DNA of 36,115 bases from a bacterium (GTDB lineage: Bacteria; Bacillota; Clostridia; Oscillospirales; Oscillospiraceae), in contig SFVC01000025.1 in NCBI GenBank assembly GCA_004560375.1, positions 1 to 36,115 on the forward strand, written 5' to 3'. Position numbers and translations under genes: made by a program. Below, piece after piece: positions 23,773 through 31,011 of the stretch. The notes under the pieces are model-generated. The model was not told where the DNA came from. It did not search any database and worked only from the letters and a program-made list of their open reading frames with translations. Numbering within the stretch: position 1 is the stretch's first letter; each line of letters begins with the position of its first letter.

Positions 23773-23792
23773 GCGTGGAAAGGAAGATGCGT

Positions 23793-25331
23793 ATGCTGCA
23801 GGTGAAACACCTCACCGTCACCCATAAGAAGGATCTCACCACCCTGATCGAGGGGCTGTCCTTCACCCTCTCCCCCGGCGACCGGGCCGCCGTCATCGGC
23901 GAGGAGGGCAACGGCAAGTCCACCCTGCTGCGGCTGCTGTACGATCCCGCCTCTGTGGAGCCCTACGCCGAGTGGACGGGTGAGATCGTGGATCAAGGCC
24001 TTCGCAAGGGTTATCTGGCCCAGGAGCTGTCCCCCGACGAGCTGGCCCTCCCGGTGTGGGAGTTCTGCCAGAGGGCCCCCGCCTTTGATCCGGCGGATCC
24101 CGGGGCGCTGGATCGGGCCGCCCGCCAGGTGGGGCTGGACGCCTCCCTGTTCTGGGACGACCGGCCCATGTCCACCCTGTCCGGCGGCGAGCGGGTGAAG
24201 CTGCGGCTGGCTCTGCTGACGCTGGATCAGCCGGACGTGCTGCTGCTGGACGAGCCATCCAACGATCTGGACGTGGCCACCCTAAAGTGGCTGGAGCAGT
24301 TCCTCTTAAACTGTAAAGTCCCAGTGCTGTATATCTCCCACGATGAGCCGCTGCTGGAGCGTACCGCCAATGTGATCCTCCACCTGGAGCGGCTGCGGCG
24401 GCGCACCGCTCCCCGGTGTACGGTAGCCCGGATGGGGTACGCCCAGTATGTGGAGCAGCGGGCGGCGAACTTCGCCCACCAGGAGCAGACCGCCAGGAAG
24501 GAGCGGGCGGAGTACGCCGCCAAGATGGAAAAATACCGGCAGATCCGGGACGCGGTGGATCACCAGCTCAACACCGTGTCCCGGCAGAACCCGGGCAAGG
24601 GGCGGCTGCTGAAAAAGAAGATGCACACGGTGCTGTCCATGGGACAACGGTTTGAACGGGAAAAGGAGAACATGACCGCCCTGCCCGAGTGGGAGGAGGC
24701 CATCCTCACCGCTTTCGACCCGGACAGGGCCGCCCTGCCGGCGGGCAAGACGGTGCTGCGGCTGGATCTGCCTGAGCTGCGGGCCGGGGAGCAGCTGCTG
24801 GCCCGGGACGTCCGGCTGTGGGTAGACGGCCCGGAGCACATCGGCATCGTGGGGGCCAACGGCGCGGGCAAGTCCACCCTGCTGAAGCTGGCGGCGGAGG
24901 AGCTGCTGCCCCGTACCGACATTCGGGCGGCCTATATGCCCCAGAACTACAACGAGCTGCTGCTGGGGGACAAGACGCCGGTGGAGCTGCTGGCCCCCTC
25001 GGGGCATAAGGACGACGTCACCCGGGCCCGCACCCTGCTGGGCAGCATGAAGTACAAGGCGGAAGAGATGGAGCACCCCGCGGCGGCCCTGTCCGGCGGG
25101 CAGCGGGCCAAGCTGCTGTTCCTGTCCATGGTGCTGAACGGGGCCAATGTGCTGGTGCTGGACGAGCCCACCCGTAACTTCTCCCCCCTGTCCGCCCCGG
25201 TGATCCGGGAGGTGCTGGCCCAGTTCCCCGGGGCCATCGTCAGCGTGTCCCATGACCGGTTCTACCTGGAGCAGGTGTGCACCCGGGTGTTGGAACTGAC
25301 CCGGTTGGGGCTGATCCCCTGGTACGGATAG
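23793..25331 (+). CDS. ABC-F family ATPase (probable ribosome-protection protein)
   Basis: This encodes 512 residues with two ABC domains in one chain and no membrane segments, as in ABC-F proteins that act on the ribosomal E site. The first domain has Walker A GEEGNGKST, signature LSGGERVKLRL and Walker B LLLDEPSNDLD. The second has GANGAGKST, LSGGQRAKLLF and VLVLDEPTRNFSPLS, an unusual variant of the usual DEPTNHLD. The charged interdomain linker (about 225-310) is long and helical (EQTARKERAEYAAKMEKYRQI), the part that reaches the peptidyl-transferase centre in resistance members. I chose the ATG at 23793 because AAGGAAG lies 7 nt upstream. The extra codons upstream belong to the leader. 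The attenuator argues for antibiotic-inducible expression. Confidence 0.9.
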   Translation: MLQVKHLTVTHKKDLTTLIEGLSFTLSPGDRAAVIGEEGNGKSTLLRLLYDPASVEPYAEWTGEIVDQGLRKGYLAQELSPDELALPVWEFCQRAPAFDPADPGALDRAARQVGLDASLFWDDRPMSTLSGGERVKLRLALLTLDQPDVLLLDEPSNDLDVATLKWLEQFLLNCKVPVLYISHDEPLLERTANVILHLERLRRRTAPRCTVARMGYAQYVEQRAANFAHQEQTARKERAEYAAKMEKYRQIRDAVDHQLNTVSRQNPGKGRLLKKKMHTVLSMGQRFEREKENMTALPEWEEAILTAFDPDRAALPAGKTVLRLDLPELRAGEQLLARDVRLWVDGPEHIGIVGANGAGKSTLLKLAAEELLPRTDIRAAYMPQNYNELLLGDKTPVELLAPSGHKDDVTRARTLLGSMKYKAEEMEHPAAALSGGQRAKLLFLSMVLNGANVLVLDEPTRNFSPLSAPVIREVLAQFPGAIVSVSHDRFYLEQVCTRVLELTRLGLIPWYG

Positions 25332-25362
25332 CGCCGCCCGGGGAAAAGGACGCCGCTGCACC

Positions 25363-25391
25363 TTGACATTTTGCCCGTGTTTGGGTATGAT
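25363..25391 (+). promoter_or_regulatory. Promoter of the first NSS symporter gene
   Basis: TTGACA (25363-25368), a 17-nt spacer and TATGAT (25386-25391), about 35 nt before the ATG at 25426. Confidence 0.65.
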
Positions 25392-25425
25392 GGGAACCAC
25401 ATTCCAAAGAGAGAGGACTGTTTTT

Positions 25426-26778
25426 ATGGATCGGGAGCATTTTCAGTCCCGGCTGGGCTTCCTGCTGGTGAGCGCCGGGTGCGCTGTGGGCATCGGCAAC
25501 GTGTGGAAATTTCCCTACGTCACCGGGCAGAACGGCGGCGGGGTGTTCGTGCTGTTCTACCTGCTGTTCCTGGTGGTGATGGGGGTGCCGGTGCTCACCA
25601 TGGAGCTGGCGGTGGGCCGGGCCAGCCGCAAGAGCGCCGTGCTGGGCTATAAGGCCCTGGAGCCCGTCGGCAGCAAGTGGCACCTCCACGGCTGGTTCTG
25701 CGTGGCGGGGTGCTGCCTGCTGATGATGTACTACACCACCGTGTCCGGCTGGATGCTGGGCTACTTCTTCAAGTTCGCCGGCGGCGTGTTCGAAGGGCTG
25801 GAGGGCACTGCGGTAAACGGCGTGTTCGACGCCATGCGGGCCAGCCCCGGCGAGATGACCGCCTGGATGGCCATTACGGTGCTGGCGGGCTTCCTGGTGT
25901 GCAGCTTCAAGCTCCAGAGCGGGCTGGAGCGGATCACCAAGTGGATGATGCTGGGCCTGCTGGCCCTCATCGCGGTGCTGGCCGTCCACTCCTTCACCCT
26001 GCCCGGGGGACTGGAGGGGGTCAAATTCTACCTCCTGCCCGACTTAGGCCGGGCCATGGACGCCGGCATCGGAACTGTGATCACCGCCGCCATGAACCAG
26101 GCGTTCTTTACCCTCAGCCTGGGCATCGCCGCCATGGAGGTATTCGGCAGCTATATGAAGCGGGATCACACCCTCACCAGCGAGGCGATTCGCATCTGCT
26201 CGCTGGACACTTTTGTGGCGCTGATGGCGGGTCTGATCATCTTCCCCGCCTGCTTCTCCTTCGGGGTAGAGCCGGACGCGGGGCCGTCCCTCATCTTCTA
26301 CACCCTGCCCAAGGTGTTCCTGGGTATGGCCGGGGGGCGGCTGTGGGGGGCGCTGTTTTTCCTGTTCATGAGCTTTGCCAGCTTCTCCACCGTCATCGCC
26401 GTGTTTGAGAACCTCCAGGCTAACGCCATCGACAATTTCGGCTGGAGCCGGAAAAAGGCCGCCGTCCTCAACTGCGTGTTCATCCTCCTGGCCAGTATGC
26501 CCTGTGTGCTGGGCAACAACCTATGGAGCGGGGTACGCATCCTGGGCCGGGACGTGCTGGACTTTGAGGATTTCCTGGTGTCCAACCTGCTGCTGCCCCT
26601 GGGCTCTCTGGTGTACCTGCTGTTTTGCGTCACCAAATGGGGCTGGGGCTGGGACAAGTACCTGGCCGAGGCCAACGCCGGGGAGGGGATCAAGATGCCC
26701 CGAGGGCTGAAGCCCGTGTTCCAGTTTGTGCTGCCCATCCTGGTTCTGGTGATCCTGATCCAGGGCCTGCTGCCGTGA
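25426..26778 (+). CDS. Sodium:neurotransmitter symporter family (NSS/SLC6) transporter
   Basis: This encodes 450 residues with 11 or 12 hydrophobic segments. The first helix holds the family signature GCAVGIGNVWKFPY with the unwound Na+/substrate site. TMELAVGRASRKS follows helix 2, and GIAAMEVFGSYMKRD and FENLQANAIDNF fit the scaffold helices. Bacterial relatives import amino acids with Na+. I chose the ATG at 25426, preceded by GAGAGGA. The frame upstream includes the promoter. It ends at a strong bidirectional terminator shared with a second, convergent NSS gene. Substrate unknown. Confidence 0.9.
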   Translation: MDREHFQSRLGFLLVSAGCAVGIGNVWKFPYVTGQNGGGVFVLFYLLFLVVMGVPVLTMELAVGRASRKSAVLGYKALEPVGSKWHLHGWFCVAGCCLLMMYYTTVSGWMLGYFFKFAGGVFEGLEGTAVNGVFDAMRASPGEMTAWMAITVLAGFLVCSFKLQSGLERITKWMMLGLLALIAVLAVHSFTLPGGLEGVKFYLLPDLGRAMDAGIGTVITAAMNQAFFTLSLGIAAMEVFGSYMKRDHTLTSEAIRICSLDTFVALMAGLIIFPACFSFGVEPDAGPSLIFYTLPKVFLGMAGGRLWGALFFLFMSFASFSTVIAVFENLQANAIDNFGWSRKKAAVLNCVFILLASMPCVLGNNLWSGVRILGRDVLDFEDFLVSNLLLPLGSLVYLLFCVTKWGWGWDKYLAEANAGEGIKMPRGLKPVFQFVLPILVLVILIQGLLP

Positions 26779-26780
26779 AA

Positions 26781-26816
26781 AAATCTCCCCCGTCCGGGCG
26801 GACGGGGGAGATTTTT
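26781..26816 (+). terminator. Bidirectional terminator between two NSS genes
   Basis: A 15-bp stem (26781-26795 with 26800-26814) has a GGGC loop, starts with AAA on one side and ends in TTTTT on the other. It terminates both convergent transporter genes. Confidence 0.9.
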
Positions 26817-26821
26817 GTTTG

Positions 26822-28147
26822 TCAGAACGCCACCTTCAGGAACAGCGCCACGCAGCACAGCACGATGGCGCAGGGCACGTACACGTACCGCCCCAGGGCG
26901 TACCACAGGGGGCCCGGGGCTTTTTTCGCCCCCCGGCCCACCTCGTCCAGCAGGGCCTCCCGGGGGAGGATCCAGAACCAGGACACCGCCCCCAGCGTGG
27001 CCCCGATGGGGATGATATAGATGGACACCACGTCCATCCACGGCCCCCACTGGGGGAGCTGCTCCATGTTCAGCCCCACCCCCAGGCACACCACGCACAG
27101 AAGGGCCAGCACCGCCTTCCGCCCCAGCTTGGGGAAGCGGTGGAGGAGGGACTCGCCCACCGCCTCGAACATATTTTGCAGGGAGCTCACCCCGGCGAAG
27201 ATCATGGCGGCGTACAGGATCACCGCGAACAGCCGGCCCAGGGGGATGTCCTGCAAGATCCGGGGCAGGGTGACGAACAGCAGGGACGGCCCTGCCCCCA
27301 CGTCCAGCCCGTAGGCAAAGCAAGCGGGGATGATCACCAGGGCGGCCACCAGGGCGGCGATGGTGTCGAACAGCGCCGTGCGCCGGGCCAGGGCGGCCAC
27401 GTCCTCCCCACTGTCCAGATAGGCGCCATAGACGATCATGCCGCTGCCCGTGATGGACAGGGAGAAAAACGCCTGGCCCATGGCCCACACCCACACCATG
27501 GGATCCAGCAGCTCCTCCCACCGGGGGGAGAACATATAGCGGTAGCCCTCCGCCGCACCGGGCAGGAAAGCCACCCGCACCGCCAGCACCACGAAGATCA
27601 GGAAAAACAGGGGCATCATGATCTTGTTGGTGCGCTCGATGCTGTGGGCGCCCAGCAGCAGGGTGAGCAGCGTCCCCGCCACCACGATCACGTGGAGGGG
27701 GATCACGGAGTAGCCGGACAGGGCGAAGGAGTCAAACCACACGGCGGTGTCCGCCGTCATCAACGTGCCGTCCAGGGAGTTCACCAGCGCCTTCAGCACA
27801 TAGGCCACGATCACCGCGTAGCCGATGGCGATGCACATGGAGCCCGCCAGGGGCAGCCAGCCCAGCGCGCCCCCCGCCTTGCCCAGGCCGGGCTTCCGTG
27901 CGGCCCAGGCCATCCGGTAGGCTCCCAGCGTGCCGGTGCGTGCCCGGCGGCCCACGGCGTACTCCGCCACCAGCCCCACCGACCCGAACAATACAATGAA
28001 CACCAGGTAGGCAATGAGGAAGGCGCTGCCGCCATAGCTGCCCATCTTGGCCGGGAAGCCCCACACGTTGGCCATACCCACGGCGGAGCCCACCGCCGCC
28101 AGCACAAAGCCCCAGCTGCTGGTAAATCGCTTGCTCTTGCGCTCCAT
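26822..28147 (-). CDS. Second NSS-family sodium-dependent transporter
   Basis: This encodes 441 residues with about 11 or 12 membrane segments. Helix 1 reads GSAVGMANVWGFPAKMG. The usual Arg after NVW is replaced by Gly, as in the more divergent bacterial members. VAEYAVGRRARTGTLGAY, AFFSLSITGSGMIVYGAYL and FEAVGESLLHRFPKLG are further landmarks. It probably imports an amino acid with Na+. ATGs at 28147 and 28162 are both possible; the chosen one has AGGA about 8 nt upstream and starts close to the conserved core. It has little identity with the convergent NSS gene, so this is not a recent tandem duplication. Confidence 0.88.
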   Translation of the reverse strand: MERKSKRFTSSWGFVLAAVGSAVGMANVWGFPAKMGSYGGSAFLIAYLVFIVLFGSVGLVAEYAVGRRARTGTLGAYRMAWAARKPGLGKAGGALGWLPLAGSMCIAIGYAVIVAYVLKALVNSLDGTLMTADTAVWFDSFALSGYSVIPLHVIVVAGTLLTLLLGAHSIERTNKIMMPLFFLIFVVLAVRVAFLPGAAEGYRYMFSPRWEELLDPMVWVWAMGQAFFSLSITGSGMIVYGAYLDSGEDVAALARRTALFDTIAALVAALVIIPACFAYGLDVGAGPSLLFVTLPRILQDIPLGRLFAVILYAAMIFAGVSSLQNMFEAVGESLLHRFPKLGRKAVLALLCVVCLGVGLNMEQLPQWGPWMDVVSIYIIPIGATLGAVSWFWILPREALLDEVGRGAKKAPGPLWYALGRYVYVPCAIVLCCVALFLKVAF

Positions 28148-28187
28148 ATCCTTCGTCCTCATTTCTCTCTTTATCGCTTCACAGTAC

Positions 28188-28225
28188 AGTATAACCAGAA
28201 TACAGACAGTTTGACAAAATGTCAA
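28188..28225 (-). promoter_or_regulatory. Promoter of the second NSS gene, with a TTGACA palindrome
   Basis: On the minus strand: TTGTCA (28212-28217), an 18-nt spacer and TATACT (28188-28193). The -35 lies inside TTGACAAAATGTCAA (28211-28225), a palindrome with 6-bp arms that also touches the stop codon of the upstream symporter gene. A regulator could bind there. Confidence 0.5.
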
Positions 28226-29628
28226 TCACTATTTTCCTGTGCAACCCATTTTGCCGCCCGCCGACCCTCCAGCCACACCCGCAGCAGGTGAACTGCCTCT
28301 GGGGACAGCAGCAGCAGGGCGGGCAGGTTCACCGCCAGCAGCAGGCCGTTGAACACGTCCACCAGCTGCCACACCGCTGTCAGATCGCCCACCGCGCCCA
28401 GGATGATGCAGGCCGGAAAGGCCAGCCGGTACAGACCCAGGGCCAATTTGGAGCCGGTCAGCGTCTCCAGCCCCCGCCGCCCGTAGTACCCCGACCCCAC
28501 CAGGGAGGTGAAGGCGAACAGGATCAGGCTCACCGCCACAATCCATTCCCCCGCCTCCCCGAACAGGGTGGCAAAGCCCGCCGCCGTCAGCGGCGCGCCC
28601 AGCATGGCCTCAGGCACCGCCCCCGCCTCTGCCAGGGGGAGCATCTGCGCCGCGTCGTACACCCCGGAGGTGAGGATCACCAGGGCGGTGACGGTGCAGA
28701 TCACCATGGTGGCGAAGAACACCTCGAAAATGCCCCACATTCCCTGCTCCGCCGGCTCGTCCACGTCGGCGCAGGCGTGGGCGATGGCGGACATACCCAG
28801 GCCCGCCTCGTTGGTGAAGATCCCCCGGGCCGCCCCGTACCGCAGGGCCATGCCCATGGCGTACCCCCCCGCCGCCGCCCGGGGGGCAAAGGCGTAGGCA
28901 AAGATCTGCCGGAAGGCCTCCGGCACCGCCTGCCAGTGGACGGCGATCACCGCCAGCCCGCCCCCCACGAACAGCAGGGCCATGGCGGGCACCAGCAGCT
29001 CGCACAGCTGCCCGATCCGCTTGATACCCCCCGCCAGCACCAGGGCGGTCACCGCCGCCAGCACCACCCCCACCACCCGGCGGTCCAGCCCCCCGGCGGC
29101 GGACAGCGACGTGGCGATGGAGTTGGCCTGGGCCAGGTTGCCCCCCGCCAGCGTCTCCGCCACGCAGAGCACCGCAAAGAGCTTTCCCAGCCCCGGCAGG
29201 CGCAGGCCGTTTTTCATGTACTCCATGGGCCCGCCCCGCCAGCGGCCGTCGGGGCCCTTCTCCCGGTGGCGCACCGCCAGCGTCTTTTCCCCGCAGCTCA
29301 CCGCCATACCCAGCAGGGCGGAAATCCACATCCAGAACACCGAGCCCGGCCCGCCGTATACGATGGCGGCGGCCACCCCGGCGATGGAGCCGGTGCCGAT
29401 GGTGGCCGCCAGGGCGGTGGACAGGGCCTGGAACTGGGTGACGCCTCTCCCCTCCCCTTTTTCTTTCTTCCGATGGAACAGGGAGCCCACGGTGGTCTTC
29501 CACCAGACGGGCAGGCCGAACAGGGGGAAGAACCCGGTGGCAAAGGAATACCACAGCCCCACCAGCAGAAAGGCCGCCAGCAGCGGCCCGCTCCACAAAA
29601 AGTCACCCAACCGCGCGAAAAAAGCCAT
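28222..29628 (-). CDS. Sodium:alanine symporter (AGCS) family transporter
   Basis: This encodes 468 residues with about 10 or 11 membrane segments of the alanine/glycine:cation symporter family. The landmarks are FQALSTALAATIGTGSIAGVA (Na+ site region), GPGSVFWMWISALLGMA, GGPMEYMKNG, GIFTNEAGLGMSAIAHA and FAFTSLVGSGYYGRR. It imports alanine or glycine with Na+ in relatives. I chose the ATG at 29628 because GAGGGG lies about 8 nt upstream. An ATG at 29667 would add 13 residues. It lies 61 nt after the folate S-component stop with no terminator between, so co-transcription is possible. Confidence 0.92.
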   Translation of the reverse strand: MAFFARLGDFLWSGPLLAAFLLVGLWYSFATGFFPLFGLPVWWKTTVGSLFHRKKEKGEGRGVTQFQALSTALAATIGTGSIAGVAAAIVYGGPGSVFWMWISALLGMAVSCGEKTLAVRHREKGPDGRWRGGPMEYMKNGLRLPGLGKLFAVLCVAETLAGGNLAQANSIATSLSAAGGLDRRVVGVVLAAVTALVLAGGIKRIGQLCELLVPAMALLFVGGGLAVIAVHWQAVPEAFRQIFAYAFAPRAAAGGYAMGMALRYGAARGIFTNEAGLGMSAIAHACADVDEPAEQGMWGIFEVFFATMVICTVTALVILTSGVYDAAQMLPLAEAGAVPEAMLGAPLTAAGFATLFGEAGEWIVAVSLILFAFTSLVGSGYYGRRGLETLTGSKLALGLYRLAFPACIILGAVGDLTAVWQLVDVFNGLLLAVNLPALLLLSPEAVHLLRVWLEGRRAAKWVAQENSD

Positions 29629-29689
29629 GTCCCCATCCCCTCTCATTACCAGAAGGTATGCGGACATGGCCTGCGTTATGCGGGGCGGC

Positions 29690-30355
29690 CTATTCCTCCC
29701 AGGTCACCGCCTCCTCCGGTTCCTCCGTCCCTTTTCGCCGATCCAGCCAGCCGGGGCGCTTCCACACCCGCAGCTCCGCCGCCTGTCCGGGGAGAAGGCC
29801 CTTGCGGTGGAGGATGGGCAGCAGCGCCCCGAACAGCCACACCAGCAGGAGGGCCTGAATCGGCAGCATAATGGCGTTCTTGATGGCGCTGGCCCCCACG
29901 ATGGCCCAGTACCCTTTGCTGGAGTAAAACAGGTAGGTGCCCAGCCCCCCCAGGAACACGTTTTGCAGGTTGGTGACCAGCTTGGCCAGAAACACCCGCA
30001 GCACCGTCACCTCCGCTCGGTAGAAGAACAGGGCGTAGGTGAACACGCCCAGCATGGTGGTGAACATATAGAAAGGGTTGTAGCCCCCCGTGGGGTGCAT
30101 GATATAGCCCACCGTATCCTCCACCGCGCCGAACACCAGGGCGTTCACCGGCCCCCCCACCAGGGCGCACAGCGCTCTGGCCAGAAAGCCCCAGGTAATT
30201 TTGATGTTGTTCACAACCGGCATGGACTGGAGATAGCCCAGCGCCACGCAGGCGGCCACCATCAGGGCGGAGAACGCCAGGGTTTGAGGTTTTTTGAAGT
30301 CCCGGACAGCGCACCGCCAGTAGGCCCGGGAAAAGGGCGTTTTGAACAATTCCAT
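29690..30355 (-). CDS. folT: ECF transporter S component, folate type (FolT-like)
   Basis: This encodes 221 residues with about six membrane segments and a charged C-terminal tail. TLAFSALMVAACVALGYLQ and VVNNIKITWGFLARALCALVGGPVNALVFG match the FolT-type S components. GYIMHPTGGYNPFYMFTTMLG is the conserved substrate-side loop. S components bind the vitamin and use a shared EcfAAT energising module, which is not in this window. The THF riboswitch upstream strongly supports folate. The ATG at 30355 has AGGAGG 10 nt upstream. The long in-frame extension upstream is riboswitch sequence. Confidence 0.9.
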   Translation of the reverse strand: MELFKTPFSRAYWRCAVRDFKKPQTLAFSALMVAACVALGYLQSMPVVNNIKITWGFLARALCALVGGPVNALVFGAVEDTVGYIMHPTGGYNPFYMFTTMLGVFTYALFFYRAEVTVLRVFLAKLVTNLQNVFLGGLGTYLFYSSKGYWAIVGASAIKNAIMLPIQALLLVWLFGALLPILHRKGLLPGQAAELRVWKRPGWLDRRKGTEEPEEAVTWEE

Positions 30356-30364
30356 AAAAAAAGA

Positions 30365-30411
30365 CCTCCTTTTTGTCCGGCAGCACCCAAAACGGGTATG
30401 CCGCACAAAGG
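30365..30411 (-). promoter_or_regulatory. Ribosome-binding-site sequestering hairpin of the folT riboswitch
   Basis: On the minus strand, CCTTTGT, CGGCA and ACCC pair in order with GGGT, TGCCG and ACAAA/AAAGG, around a GTTTT loop. The 3' arm runs into the AGGAGG site (30365-30370). Folding would hide the site, so the expression platform probably controls translation. No T run follows the stem. Confidence 0.65.
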
Positions 30412-30439
30412 AAGCCTCACGGGCGCGATTCCACCATGC

Positions 30440-30542
30440 GGCAGCGGGATGCGGAGGGCGCACTGCAAACCTTTCGGCTTTTCGTCCGGCGGACAACTCC
30501 CCGTCCCGCCGGCACTTGTACACACGCGCTCCTACTCTGCCT
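30440..30542 (-). ncRNA. THF (tetrahydrofolate) riboswitch aptamer
   Basis: The minus strand starts with GGCAGAGTAGG and ends with GCATCCCGCTGCC, which pair as P1 and carry the AGAGUAG and CCGCAUCC motifs of the THF riboswitch. Between them are GCGCGTGTG, GGGACGGGGAG and a GAAA-capped hairpin. Its length of about 100 nt and its place in front of a FolT-type gene fit the class. It should reduce folate uptake when tetrahydrofolate is plentiful. Confidence 0.85.
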
Positions 30543-30551
30543 GTTGGGGAT

Positions 30552-30580
30552 AGTGTACTCCTTTCCTTTGGAAATTGCAA
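30552..30580 (-). promoter_or_regulatory. Promoter of the folT transcript
   Basis: On the minus strand: TTGCAA (30575-30580), a 17-nt spacer and TACACT (30552-30557). Transcription would start just before the THF aptamer. Confidence 0.65.
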
Positions 30581-30629
30581 GGGGCAAACGACATTTCTGT
30601 AAAACGGCGGTAAAGTTTTCCACTGACCG

Positions 30630-30658
30630 TTGACAGGAACCCCGTCCCCTCCTATAAT
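30630..30658 (+). promoter_or_regulatory. Consensus promoter of a 55-codon gene
   Basis: Perfect TTGACA (30630-30635), a 17-nt spacer and perfect TATAAT (30653-30658). It is among the best sigma-A matches in the window and drives a very short gene. Confidence 0.8.
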
Positions 30659-30735
30659 AGGCTCCAGTGAACAGCAAAATCACCCGGCTTCGCAGCCCTC
30701 CAGATGAGCGCATGTGGTGCAAGGAGATGACGCCC

Positions 30736-30903
30736 ATGGATACCGAAATTCTTCCCGCCCTTCTCCGGTACATTGACGAGTACCAGTGGAGCTTCAACAT
30801 CGCCAAGCGGCTGATCAATATGTACTATGGAACGGCGTACACGGAAAAGGAACTGAAACAGCTCTACAAGCGCGGCCGGGCGGCAGGGCCCGCTGCACCG
30901 TAG
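30736..30903 (+). CDS. 55-residue protein of unknown function
   Basis: The product is 55 residues, mainly charged and aromatic, and predicted helical (LLRYIDEYQWSFNIAKRLI, YTEKELKQLYKRG). It has no membrane segment, signal peptide or cysteines. I chose the ATG at 30736 because AAGGAG lies 10 nt upstream. An ATG at 30727 is too close to that site. A consensus promoter in front and a strong terminator behind make it a complete single-gene transcription unit, so it is very likely real. The shape suggests a small cytosolic binding protein. No family recognised. Confidence 0.7.
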   Translation: MDTEILPALLRYIDEYQWSFNIAKRLINMYYGTAYTEKELKQLYKRGRAAGPAAP

Positions 30904-30911
30904 CAACGCAG

Positions 30912-30945
30912 GGCCCCGGGGGAGTATCCCCGGGGCCGTTGTTTT
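30912..30945 (+). terminator. Intrinsic terminator of the 55-codon gene
   Basis: GGCCCCGGGG (30912-30921) pairs with CCCCGGGGCC (30928-30937) around a short loop, followed by GTTGTTTTG. It lies 9 nt past the stop codon. Confidence 0.85.
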
Positions 30946-31011
30946 GTCCTCCAAATCGCCGGTATGGCCCGCAGGCCGCATCCCATCATTCTGTCCCGCT
31001 ATCCGGGCTCC

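Larger units (their letters stand above)
23567..23792 (+). promoter_or_regulatory. Structured attenuator leader of the ABC-F gene
   Basis: The leader holds a four-codon ORF (23590-23604), an 8-bp hairpin at 23636-23654 followed by five T, a second 8-bp hairpin at 23697-23715 and the terminator at 23740-23772. AGGGCGG at 23673-23679 can pair with the 5' arm of the terminator (one G-U pair), which offers an antiterminator. This matches the layout of ribosome-stalling attenuators before antibiotic-resistance ABC-F genes. The antibiotic response is inferred. Confidence 0.65.
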
